Shown: positions 20,819 through 30,665 of the stretch, one piece after another
Position numbering within the stretch: position 1 is the stretch's first letter
Layout: the number at the start of each line of letters is the position of its first letter
NCBI GenBank assembly: GCA_963565915.1
Contig: OY751489.1
Coordinates: 2,728,001 to 2,792,000, forward strand
DNA: 64,000 bases
Reading direction: 5' to 3'
Source: Entoloma clypeatum
Lineage: Eukaryota > Basidiomycota > Agaricomycetes > Agaricales > Entolomataceae
The notes under the pieces: generated by a model
Seen by the model: the letters and a program-made list of their open reading frames with translations, nothing else
Told to the model about the DNA's origin: nothing
The model's database searches: none
Made by a program: the position numbers and the translations under genes

Positions 20819-23800
20819 TCAAGGCACGGCGTCTCGACGTGTCAGGCGAAACGAGTCGAATATCGCAGCGGAGATCCGACGCGGAGCTCCCGGATGACGT
20901 CGGTAGAAGTCGCGGACTAGGCGCGGAGCGTGGACATTGTCTTCTGCTTCCCAGGAATTCTCTTCGTAGCCATATCCCTTCCATTTGACCAAGAATTGAA
21001 GCTTGCCTCGATGCAGTCGGCTGTCCAAGAGGTTTTCAACATCATACTCCAATTCTTCTCCCACTACCGTCGGAGGCGGAGGAGAGCGGACTTGGCGTCG
21101 GAAAGGGTCGTCGGGAACTAGTGAAAGTTTGACGACGTGGAATACTGGGTGAATGCGGGACATGGAAGGGGGAAGGCGAAGTTCGTAGGCATGTGTTCCG
21201 ACAGGTCGGACCACTGGGAAAGGGCCTACGTACCGATGTGCAAGTTTTTTTGTGGGTCGGGTGGTTTTGAGGTCCGATGAGTCTAAAAAGACCTTGTCCC
21301 CCGGGCGGAATGTCGGAGTGGTGCTCCGATGCTGGTTGTAGTATCGCGCCATGTCGTCTTTTGCCTTTGTTAGTGCTGCGCGAGCCTCTTCCAGAGTGGA
21401 CTTCATCCACTCGCTGAAATCCGCTACCGCCTCGATTTCCGTCCGCTTCTCACGAGGTTCGAATCCCATGCGTGGATGGCGGCCGGTGTCAATGTAGAAC
21501 AGAGTTTGACGTGTCGATGCGTGAACATGGTTGTTGTATGCAAATTCAGCCATCGGAAGCCATTCGTCCCAATCGTCTTGACGTTCATTGACGAATAGGC
21601 GAAGATATTGTTCCAATCCTTGATTGACCCGCTCCGTCTGTCCGTCCGACTGCGGATGGTAGGCTGTCGAGGCAGCAATCTTAATGCCAAGTAGCCTATA
21701 TAGTTCGCGCGTGAACTTGGCGACAAACTGTGGTCCGCGGTCGGAGACAATGGCCTCCGGTAGTCCGTGGAGTTTCCAGACGTTTTGAATATAGGAGCGT
21801 GCAGTCCCGAGTGCGGAGATGTCGGAGTGCATCGGGATGAAGTGTCCCCGCTTCCCTACTGAGTCCACTACCACCATGATAGCGTCGTAGCCGTGGGCTT
21901 CTGGTAGTTCAGTAATGAAGTCGACACTGGTTACTTGCCACCGCTCCGTGGGGACCGGTAGTGGATTGAGCTCTCCGGAGGGCGGAGTGCGTCGGACCTT
22001 GGTGCGGAGGCATGAGTCGCATGTCTTGCAATATTGACCTATTAAACGAGACATGTGTGGCCACCAGTAATTGCGCGACACCAGTTCCAAGGTTTTCCAC
22101 CGTCCCGGATGTCCGGCCACCGGAGTGTCGTGGTGTTGTGTGAGGATCCGATGACGCAGTTGGGGATTATTAGGAACATAGATACGATCCCTGAAGTAGA
22201 GCAAACCTTCCGCTTGCCTCCACTCCGCACTTCGGACGGACCCCGCTCCGACGGTCGGAAGGGATCTGACGACCTCCGCCACACTATCCTCCAGTAGCCC
22301 CTCTCGGATTCCCTGTCGGACCTGGCAGAGGACGTCGTGTTCTTCCCCTTGAATAGTTACCCCACGCATTGCTCGCACTGCAAACAATTCTGGTCGAAGA
22401 AGGATGATGTTTTCGTTGTCCCGCGATCCGTCTCCGTGGTCCGCTCGTCGGGACAAAGCGTCGGACTTGCCCATTGACTTTCCAGGTCGATGGTGCATTT
22501 TAAAATCGAAACGAGCGAGGTATAAGGACCATCTAGCTTGTCGTCGATTTAGTTTTTGAGCTGTCATGAAGTACTCAAGATTTTTGTGGTCCGTCCAAAT
22601 CTCCACTGTCTTCTCCGCTCCTTCAAGGAAGTGCCTCCACTCCTCTAATGCGCGGACCACTGCCAACATCTCCTTGTCATAGATCTCGTAGTTGCGTTCC
22701 ACCGGACTGAGGCTTTTGGAATAGAATGCGACAGGGTGCCACTTACCGTCCTCTGTTGGTTGGGACAGTACTGCTCCGGTTGCAAAGTCCGAGCTATCCG
22801 CTTCTACCCGCCACTCCTTTCGATGATCAGCTAAGACCAGGATCGGAGCGGATGTAATCCTCCGCTTCAACTCCGCAAATGCGGACACTTCTCCTTCCTT
22901 CCAAGACCAGAGGTGCCCCTTCTTCGTGAGCTCGAAAAGAGGGCGCGCAATGTCCGAAAACCCTTCAATAAAACGGCGATAGAAGTTAGTGAACCCCAGA
23001 AAGGACTGTACTTCTCGGACGTTTGTCGGAGCAGGCCACTCCGCGACCCCCGCTACTTTCACCGGATCCATCTCTACGCGTCCTTGTTCAATAATAAGGC
23101 CTAAGTATTCAATGCGCGTTTGCTCAAACTCGCATTTCTCTGGTTTTAGATAGAGTTTGTGTTCGCGAAGTCGTTCCAGTACAATCCGTGTGACCCTCCG
23201 ATGTTCCGCAAGGGTCTCCGTGAAGATGAGTATATCGTCAAGGTAAACACAAACTACACCTTCAGTGATAAGGTCCTGAAAGATCTCGTTCATCATAGTC
23301 TGGAATGTGGATGGACTATTAGTGAGGCCGAAGAACATCACCAATGGTTCATAGAGTCCGCGATTGGTCCGAAAAGCGGCCTTCCACTCGTCTCCGGGCT
23401 TTATCCGTACATTGTTGTAACCCCAGCGGATGTCGAGTTTGGTGAAGTATTGAGCGCGTTGAAGTTTATTGATCAGTTCGGATATGAGCGGAAGCGGATA
23501 CTTGTTTTTGATAGTTTTGGAATTGAGTGACCGGTAGTCTTGTACAAGACGAAGGGAGCCATCCTTTTTCTTGATATAGAACACCGGAGATGCCATCGGA
23601 GACTTGGAAGGGCGGATCCGACCAGTTGCAAGGTTTTCCTCCAAAAACACGTCGAGTTCTTTCTGTTCGTTCGGGGCGAGCGGATATACCTTACAACCCG
23701 CCGGAGAGGCGTCCGGAACAAGTTCAATGGCGTGGTCCCACGTCCGCTCTTCCGGTAAGGTGTCGAAAGAGGTCTTTGAGAATACGTCTTCGAAATCAAA

Positions 23801-24889
23801 CAAGTGGTCTGGTACGGAATCGCGGAAAGATTTGGGTTTCTGGTTACTGAGGAAGGCCTCCGATAGACGTTGCGAGATATTGGATGAAGCGCGGATGAAC
23901 TCCGCCTCCGCAGGTACTGTTCCGACAAAAAGGCGGTCTCCCTCCTCAAACTCATCCTCTTCCTCATCGTCTTCCGCTAACTCCTCCGTTTCTTCTCCTT
24001 CTGTGACATCCTCCACCCATGGGCCGCGTGGAGCCTCCTCCTCTAGACCGGACGTCGGAGTGGAACCCATCCGACAGGCTCGGATGCGGACTTGTTCGAA
24101 CTTCCGCTCCTTCCGCTCTTGGGCTGCCTCCTGTTGGCATGTCCGACATCGTGCAGGACACCGGCTCATCTTCACTTCCCCTGAAGTCCAATCTACCTCG
24201 GGGTTGTGTTCTTTGAGCCAAGTGAAGCCTAACACGATTTCTTGTTTTCCCAAACTTGTGACTGCAAGCTGGGTCCGTTCCGAGTGATCCCGATAGCGGA
24301 GCACTACGTCCAACACCTCCGTTATTGCTCCGGCCTCATTCGGAGTTCCGTCGATGTTGTATACCGGAATTGTGCGTTGTAGTTTTCGAGTAGAGAGTCG
24401 GTGTTTCTCAACCAGAGTACGTTCAATAAACGATCCTGTTGCCCCACTGTCGAGTAAGGCCTTTTGTGATAGTATGTCTTTAGTGTCGGTAGTTTCGAGA
24501 ACTATGTCTAGTTCGAGGGAATTGTCGGAGCGAGCGGCTGCGGCGAGAACATATTGTTTTGGAAGCCGCCGCTCCCACTTAGAGAAGCGGATGCGGATAG
24601 GGTTTGCGGAGTTGGGTGCGACTATAGGATCGTTTGCAGGCTTAGAGATGGAGGGTATAGGATCATATTGTTCCATAAATAAGGCAGCATAACGATTTTT
24701 AGTAGACAACGAGGGCGCACTGTTCACTCGTTGTGAGGAGGAAAATCCTCCTGTCCTCCCTCCGACTCCGCAGACTCCGTGGGCGGAACGGAGTTGCCTT
24801 CCGCCGCGTCCTTGACCACGAGTTGTTCCATGATAAACTCGTCTTGTTCCTCCATCGTCATGAATCGGACGTCGAAGCGAAGGGGGCAT
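20819..24889 (-). CDS. pol: gypsy Pol polyprotein with chromodomain
   Basis: 1356 codons, uninterrupted. Order of domains: aspartic protease (ALLDSGATG at about residue 147), reverse transcriptase (LPLISELINKLQ, FTKLDIRWGYNNVRI, catalytic YLDD near 550), RNase H (VEADSSDFATGAVLSQ, KEMLAVVRALEEWRHFL), an HHCC zinc finger with HPGRWKTLELVSRNYWWP, integrase core (GLPEAIVSDRGPQF, AYHPQSDGQTERVNQ) and a C-terminal chromodomain (LQFLVKWKGYGYEENSWE). Chromodomains steer integration to heterochromatin in Tf1/sushi-group chromoviruses. It overlaps the gag frame at 24889-24724 in another frame, so a programmed frameshift or internal start is needed. Enzymatically it looks intact, but the element lacks its 5' end. 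Confidence 0.93.
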   Translation of the reverse strand: MPPSLRRPIHDDGGTRRVYHGTTRGQGRGGRQLRSAHGVCGVGGRTGGFSSSQRVNSAPSLSTKNRYAALFMEQYDPIPSISKPANDPIVAPNSANPIRIRFSKWERRLPKQYVLAAAARSDNSLELDIVLETTDTKDILSQKALLDSGATGSFIERTLVEKHRLSTRKLQRTIPVYNIDGTPNEAGAITEVLDVVLRYRDHSERTQLAVTSLGKQEIVLGFTWLKEHNPEVDWTSGEVKMSRCPARCRTCQQEAAQERKERKFEQVRIRACRMGSTPTSGLEEEAPRGPWVEDVTEGEETEELAEDDEEEDEFEEGDRLFVGTVPAEAEFIRASSNISQRLSEAFLSNQKPKSFRDSVPDHLFDFEDVFSKTSFDTLPEERTWDHAIELVPDASPAGCKVYPLAPNEQKELDVFLEENLATGRIRPSKSPMASPVFYIKKKDGSLRLVQDYRSLNSKTIKNKYPLPLISELINKLQRAQYFTKLDIRWGYNNVRIKPGDEWKAAFRTNRGLYEPLVMFFGLTNSPSTFQTMMNEIFQDLITEGVVCVYLDDILIFTETLAEHRRVTRIVLERLREHKLYLKPEKCEFEQTRIEYLGLIIEQGRVEMDPVKVAGVAEWPAPTNVREVQSFLGFTNFYRRFIEGFSDIARPLFELTKKGHLWSWKEGEVSAFAELKRRITSAPILVLADHRKEWRVEADSSDFATGAVLSQPTEDGKWHPVAFYSKSLSPVERNYEIYDKEMLAVVRALEEWRHFLEGAEKTVEIWTDHKNLEYFMTAQKLNRRQARWSLYLARFDFKMHHRPGKSMGKSDALSRRADHGDGSRDNENIILLRPELFAVRAMRGVTIQGEEHDVLCQVRQGIREGLLEDSVAEVVRSLPTVGAGSVRSAEWRQAEGLLYFRDRIYVPNNPQLRHRILTQHHDTPVAGHPGRWKTLELVSRNYWWPHMSRLIGQYCKTCDSCLRTKVRRTPPSGELNPLPVPTERWQVTSVDFITELPEAHGYDAIMVVVDSVGKRGHFIPMHSDISALGTARSYIQNVWKLHGLPEAIVSDRGPQFVAKFTRELYRLLGIKIAASTAYHPQSDGQTERVNQGLEQYLRLFVNERQDDWDEWLPMAEFAYNNHVHASTRQTLFYIDTGRHPRMGFEPREKRTEIEAVADFSEWMKSTLEEARAALTKAKDDMARYYNQHRSTTPTFRPGDKVFLDSSDLKTTRPTKKLAHRYVGPFPVVRPVGTHAYELRLPPSMSRIHPVFHVVKLSLVPDDPFRRQVRSPPPPTVVGEELEYDVENLLDSRLHRGKLQFLVKWKGYGYEENSWEAEDNVHAPRLVRDFYRRHPGAPRRISAAIFDSFRLTRRDAVP

Positions 24890-25370
24890 TCACGACTGAA
24901 GTGACCCGTTTTGTTACATCTGAAGCATGCATTGGCATTCTTGCCTTTGACGCGTGAAGTATCAATGTCCATTGCATTAGGGTCCCTTGTCGGCGGAGCG
25001 GTTGCGGATGCGAGCGGAGCTGGACGCGGAGTGAATGGAATGTAGGGGCGAGGGAATACTGAGGTGCCAGGTACTCTTGGTCCGACGACGTTGCGGAAGG
25101 CGGATGTGCGGGTCGGAGCAGTGGCTTTGAAGGCTTTGTTGGCAATTCTATTGTCGTCGTTGACTCGTGCTGCAGAGTACCACTCATCGGGGTTGTCGTC
25201 CGCAGGCCGTCCGTGGGTCAGGGTGGCGATCTCGTTCTGAATGTCGGAACGGAGACCATGGCGGAATTTGAGTACTATATTGGTATCCTCCTGATAGCCT
25301 GCTTTGTCAATGTAGTCTTTGAACTCGTCAATATAGGTCTCGACATCCCGTTGACCTATGGAGTATGAAG
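24724..25370 (-). pseudogene. gag: gypsy gag, N-terminus missing
   Basis: Starts abruptly near 25370 at GQRDVETYIDEFKDY, a mid-gag sequence, and continues to a CCHC knuckle (CFRCNKTGHFSREC) and an acidic end at 24724. The frame stays open upstream only because it runs into copia sequence. Overlaps pol in a different frame. Confidence 0.85.
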
Positions 25371-27427
25371 TTTCCCATGGTGATGGAAACAACGACGACA
25401 TGGGGTATGTTTCACATTCAACAGCACGTACAATGCAGTTAACAAATACTTCACAGAAGCCTCTTTGGAGACGAGTGAATGGACGGCGGTCCAATGTATT
25501 TTTATCACCTGCTGTACACGCGCTTATAGCGCAAATAAATTCTCATTATGCGAATTGTGCTGAATGTAAGAAACAGAATCAATCCAATTGGATTCTTGAT
25601 TCAGGTGCATCATTGCACTTTACTTATGATATCAATGATTTCATTGAGTATACCCCACTAAAAGATCGTCAATCTGTGCAAATTGCACAGAAAGGTCACA
25701 CTATTCAGATCCTTGGACAAGGGACGGTGTTGATTAATCACACCATCAAGAAAAACGGGAGAAAACAAAACAAAATAACTCGTCTATCACCCGTTTATTA
25801 TATACCAGATTTAGACGTTCGTCTTTTATCTGTAGGCGAGATCCTTAAACAAGGAAATGAAATTAGCGGACGATTTGGTTCGATCACGCTAAAGACCAAT
25901 TCAGGTCTTCCTTTGTTTATGTGTTATCCTCATAAGGCAAATGAATCGATTTATTGGCTAAATGCCACGATCATTAAAGAGGAACGAATACACTTGGTTA
26001 GTCTTAGTGTCTCACAATCTGTTGATTATGACACTTGGCACAAGCGATTCGGACACCCTTCACATGAAGTACTGCGACATGCTTCTAAACATGTCAAAGG
26101 TTTCAATGGAGTGGACAAACCGTCCACTGAGCGACCCTGCAAAGGATGCGCTCTTGGAAAGATGCCTTCAAAATCTTTCCCACCATCTCAGACACGCGCT
26201 AAAGCACCTCTTGAGCTAATCCATTCGGATTTAAAGCAATTCAAGAAGGCGACTTATGGCAAATATAATTATTATATCAGCTTTGTTGATGACTACACAT
26301 CACACGCCTGGATCTCTTTATTGAGACTAAAATCCGATGCACACTCTGCACTTCGTGATTTTAATGCCATGGTTAAAAACCAATTCAATACGACAATTAA
26401 AACTTGGTGTTTTGATGGCGGCGGTGAGTTTGTCCCTTTCCAAGCAGATATGCGTGAGATGGGAATCCAGGGTGAAGTTACTGTGCCACACCAGCCACAA
26501 CAAAACGGTCGTGCAGAACGTTTCAACAGAACTTTAATGGATAAAGCACTTGCTATGTTGCATGACGCTTGCCTACCCGAAATATGGATTCAATTTGCGG
26601 TAGAACATGCACTTCACTTGTATAACCGAACTCCATTGAAAAGACATGGATGGCTTACTCCGTATGAGTCCCTTAAAAAGGAAAAGCCTGATGTGTCTAA
26701 CCTACACGTTTTTGGATGTGGTGCTTATGTCTTTCTTCCGAAAGAAGTTCGTACTACCACCGCTAAATCCGAGCTGATGATCTTCATCGGATTTAAAACT
26801 GGAACTAAAGGTTACCGGTTTATGCGGATGTCAAACAACGTGGTCTTCATAGGTGTCACAGCAATGTTTGATGAACAGCTGTTCCCAAAATGTTCTACAT
26901 TGAACAAAATACCTTCGATAACACAATACCATGATCCAACATCAGACGATATGGGAAACGATGATGCAAATGGATATGATGGCCCATCTGATTTACCAAC
27001 CGACGATTTCCATTCGGAAGATAATGATGCACATGGTCCTGGCGGTTCACATTACCCGTCTAATCCAGGAACCCATGATGACAATCATAACCTCCCTGAT
27101 ACAAATAGCGACCAAACTGGTCAGCTTCCCGAAGGTTCCAGTCAGACTTCTGATGGAACAAACAGACAGGACACCGCTGAGAATCAGCAGTGGGTTCCCC
27201 AGACTCGCAATCCAGGGAAACGTGTGCGCATAGATGCACCAAACGATGATCGTACCTTACCAGGCGATTATCGTCCACAGACTGATCGTCCTCATCGTAC
27301 TCGGGTTATACCCCAGCGTCCTGGAAATGTTTACGGGAATGACCCGGCTGAGGCCTTGCGTCAAAATCAGCGTGATTGGAGCAGAACCGTTCAGGAGGAT
27401 TCACGGCGATACGCCTATAATCCCTGA
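25358..27427 (+). pseudogene. pol: copia Pol, first part (protease and integrase)
   Basis: The apparent ATG at 25358 lies at the gypsy junction, so it is not the native start. Domains in order: protease NWILDSGASLHFT (near residue 80), GAG-pre-integrase with TWHKRFGHPSHEVL and CKGCALGKMP, integrase core with LIHSDLK, CFDGGGEF and GRAERFN (D,D,E triad), then a long Asp/Gly/Pro-rich linker. The frame stops with TGA at 27425-27427, but the RT part continues in the same frame, so a single nonsense codon (CGA to TGA fits) splits the polyprotein. Confidence 0.88.
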
Positions 27428-29218
27428 TCGGAGACCAGACCCCAGCAATCTGGCGCTGTTCCATCAACTAGCTCCGCTGATCCTCAGATGTATCAGAACA
27501 ATTCCAATCCGAATTCGGATATAGATATGGAGGAATTACTCTATATTAGGGAAGGGGGAGGACAGTCACAAATGCTTGCGCACTTGCTATCTAAAGCAAT
27601 CCCTGCATATGACGAAATTCCACAAGACCCAAAGTCTTGGCAAATGAAGGACATAAATAAGCTACCTGAAAAGGAAAAGCTTGAATGGAAAGCAGCATGC
27701 CGTGAGGAACTAGAAGCCCTCCGGAAGCACAATGTTTTTAAGTTGGTTGACCTACCTAAAGGTCGTAAAACCATCAGAAATCGATGGGTATTCGACGTCA
27801 AAACTGACGGACGAAAGAAGGCACGACTCGTTGCCAAGGGTTTCTCACAGATCAAGGGTATCGATTTTGATGAGATCTTCTCACCTGTGATACGTTTCGA
27901 GACTATCCGAATCCTCTTTGCCGTAGCTGCGCTTGAAGGATGGGTGATTGAAGGAGTAGATGTCAAATCAGCTTTTCTCTATGGAGAGCTCGATGAGGAA
28001 ATCTATATGAATCAACCCGAAGGCTTTGTTGTCAAAGGCCAAGAACGGAAGGTCATCCGTTTATTAAAAGCACTCTATGGCCTTAAACAGGCGGCAAGAG
28101 CGTGGTGGATCGCGCTCAATGCATCAATGGAGAAGCTAGGTTTTACTCAATGTAGAACTGACTCAGGCGTCTTTGTTTACCACAACAAACAATCAGGTGA
28201 TTTGATAATCGCTTTGATCTATGTTGATGACGGCCTATTCATGGGATCAAACCCGGATCTTGTTCGCAAGATAAAATCTGACTTTAAAAATAAATGGGAA
28301 AGTCGTGATCTTGGTATTGCTAAAGAATTCTTGCATATGAGAATACGACAAGATTCGGAAAAGCAGATCGTAACAATCGATCAGTCAGAATACCTGAAGA
28401 AGATCATTAAGCGCTTTGGCTTAGAAAATGCAAAGGCTGCTGACACTCCACTCCCAAAGGGTTATTACCCTGCACCAAATGAGGGGGAGGTGGATCCCAC
28501 ACTCAAAACAAGGTACCAAATGATCATTGGATCATTGTTGTACTTGTCCATTGGAACGAGACCGGACATTGCTTTTGCAGTTGCAAAAATGTCACAAATG
28601 TCTGCAAACCCTTCCAAAGAGCATGAGAAATACGCTCTGCGGATTATCAGATATCTTGTCGGTACTCAAGACTATTCCATAGTGTATGATGGTCGATCCA
28701 AAGCTTCCTTTGAAGCATGGACAGATTCAGACTGGGCATCAGATCCATCTGATAGAAAGTCCCAATCGGGATATTTCCTTAAGCTTGCAGGAGGACTTGT
28801 TCTTTGGAAAAGTCGCAAGCAAAAGACAGTGGCACATTCATCCACTGAGGCGGAAATGGTTGCTGCCAGTGAATGTTCGCGGGAGTGTGAATGGGTTACT
28901 CATCTCTTCAAAGAGCTTGGACTACAGGACATTACCAAAATGCCGTTCCATGGAGATAACCAAGGCGCGATTTTCAATGCGCAAAACCCAGTCACTGAAG
29001 GCAGAACCAAACATATAGCAATCCATCACTTTGCTATACGCGATAGAGTTCAAGATGGATTGATCGAACCACGGTTCGTTCCGGGAACAGAAAATCCGGC
29101 TGATATGTTTACCAAGCCACTTGGTCGCCAGGAATTTGAGAAATTCTGTGCTCTACTCCGGATGGAGTTTAAAGAGCCTTATACTCCACTTACGAAACCT
29201 ACCCGGGATTCTAAGTGA
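27428..29218 (+). pseudogene. pol: copia Pol, second part (reverse transcriptase and RNase H)
   Basis: Continues the frame of the previous entry after the TGA. It includes WVFDVKTDGRKKARLVAKGF, VDVKSAFLYGELDEEIYM, LYGLKQAARAWW, catalytic YVDDG (near 28220), the connection region TRPDIAFAVAKMSQ and RNase H with AWTDSDWASD, TVAHSSTEAEMVAASE and KHIAIHHFAIRD. It ends with TGA at 29216-29218, directly before the polypurine tract. All catalytic motifs are present. Confidence 0.9.
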
Positions 29219-29225
29219 GGGGGAG

Positions 29226-29566
29226 TGTTGAACATATCGCCAGATATGTCGCACCATGTGCTTGTCACAGAAAGTGACTATAAGTCACTATTACCATATA
29301 TGTGAGTTTATGGTATAACCACGGACGCATGACTTGTTTATGTATTGTTTGTACAATGGTCCGTGCGCATATTGGATTAGTATAAATACCCATGTATTTA
29401 GTACGATAAATCCTAACTCTTGAACACCCAGTTCTCTGAGACGTTGCAGCTAGTTAGCTTCTTGATTCCACTAACGTCTCTTAACCAGGTTAGTCTAGCT
29501 TCCATATGCCTTCGTACCGCTACGTCTTGAGCGCCCTTTGGGCTGCCTACGTCGGTTACATCATTA
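29226..29566 (+). repeat. 3' LTR of composite copia
   Basis: 341 bp like the 5' copy. Two differences seen: CAC to CGC near 29251 and CATGG to CACGG near 29323, both CpG-type transitions. The hairpin GCGCCC(TTT)GGGCTGC is at 29531-29546. Followed by GAAGG at 29567-29571. Confidence 0.92.
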
Positions 29567-29872
29567 GAAGGATCACGTGCTGGAGGTATTCCAAGCAGTC
29601 AAGAAAGATGTTGGACTTGAAACTCAGGCTAAGTCAAATTAAATCATGTGTCGTAGCTACTGGGCATGTATTAGCTGGTCTAATAAACGGTCTGAATGGT
29701 TTGAGAACACCTGGATGACTGCCCCGCGCAGCGGGAGGAAAAAAATGGAAAATCTCAATGCCTGATGTATGGGTCCAGATAAAAATTGGCCTCCAAAAAT
29801 GGCTCATCCAGCCGTCCGGATAAAAACCTGGCAAAAGGTGTGCGGATAAAAATCGCCGATTTTGGCCATTTT

Positions 29873-29907
29873 GAGATCAGCCATCACAGGGGGCTTTCGG
29901 GGGTCCT
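29873..29907 (-). repeat. Right arm of the inverted repeat flanking the composite copia
   Basis: Reverse complement AGGACCCCCGAAAGCCCCCT...GATCTC matches 18287-18321. Together with the subterminal CCGGATAA repeats it marks the other end of the small element that the copia invaded. Confidence 0.5.
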
Positions 29908-30600
29908 CAGTTACCCAGCTCTGCTTCCTGCAAATCATTCACGAGTGTGCGGCGTTGAGGGAGCGGTGGGGTGGGGTGAGGTGAGGCCGTTCTCAGAGCT
30001 TGGCTGGGCCTCGCGAGGGAGGGGGGAGTTGACAAGGACTTGCGACGATGCTGTTCGGCGCGACCGACCCAGTGGGAGATATTGGTGAGGCGACACTGAT
30101 AGGCTTCGGGGGAATACTGTAGCCTCCGCTCGTCGTATACAATCCATAGTGCTTATTCATTGACAATATACGTGATTTTGTTGCTTCCCTACTGTCATTG
30201 TTCAAGAGTCCTCTGGCCAAGTAATGATATAGTCAATTATAAACCTATTTAAGTCAGATATCGTGCAGACAATCAGGAGAAATATTGCAGCTGCTTGGTC
30301 GCCATGGAATGGCACGATATCAATTCATAGTATGTGGCATTATTTTGATAAATTCATGATACCACATCTGAAATACAAATCGGACCTGCTACTGTCTTGT
30401 TATAAATAGCATTGTGAGTTGATCTATCATATTATAACAGGTTCGCAAGGCCGACGACCATCTATAATGCCTTTCGGGAGCTCATATGGCTAGATAGGAA
30501 TTTCCATAATTTGCTGATGTCCTAGTTGGTTTCCACTGATATTGTTCTAATTTTCATGACATACCGCCGGGAGCAGAGCCGACGCACAACATCGTATTAC
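29908..30600. other. Intergenic, no gene recognised
   Basis: GC-rich start turning AT-rich toward the next gene. No coding frame with recognisable content was seen. Confidence 0.5.
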
Positions 30601-30608
30601 CATATGTA

Positions 30609-30634
30609 TGACGTCACTGAAGAGATAATATATA
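30609..30634 (+). promoter_or_regulatory. Putative promoter elements: CRE palindrome and TATA-like box
   Basis: TGACGTCA at 30609-30616 is a perfect CRE/ATF site, and TATATA at 30629-30634 lies 32 bp before the ATG of the reductase gene. CRE sites bind bZIP factors of the Atf1 type in fungi. A functional role here is inferred from position only. Confidence 0.45.
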
Positions 30635-30665
30635 GAGGCCTCTCGCAAGACACACCAGTACAGAC

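Larger units (their letters stand above)
20384..25370 (-). mobile_element. Ty3/gypsy chromovirus nested in copia gag, 5'-truncated
   Basis: Coding strand is minus. Present are the 3' part of gag (from about 25370), a full pol with chromodomain (24889-20819), a polypurine tract (GAAGGGGGGGTGA on the minus strand, 20808-20820) and the 3' LTR (20384-20807). The 5' LTR, leader and gag N-terminus are absent: at about 25350-25370 the gag frame passes straight into copia sequence. Only one end is therefore intact, and the target duplication cannot be seen. The pol frame has no stop, so the loss is recent. The element is saturated with the tetramer CGGA/TCCG, unlike its surroundings. Confidence 0.9.
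18627..29566 (+). mobile_element. Composite Ty1/copia LTR retrotransposon with nested gypsy element
   Basis: Complete by structure: two 341-bp LTRs (18627-18967, 29226-29566), 5-bp target duplication GAAGG, primer-binding site directly after the 5' LTR (18968 on), a purine-rich tract GAGGGGGAG directly before the 3' LTR, gag at 19833-20383 and pol at 25358-29218. The gene order integrase before reverse transcriptase is that of copia. The LTRs differ at only two positions I could find, so insertion is recent. The gag gene is cut at 20384 by a minus-strand gypsy element. That element's 5' end and the rest of copia gag are missing at the right junction near 25368, so a deletion followed the nested insertion. 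One TGA in pol (27425-27427) adds a second defect. Confidence 0.92.

Noticed and set aside
23159..23530. Plus-strand 123-codon frame in the gypsy pol
   Set aside because: Antisense to the reverse-transcriptase region.
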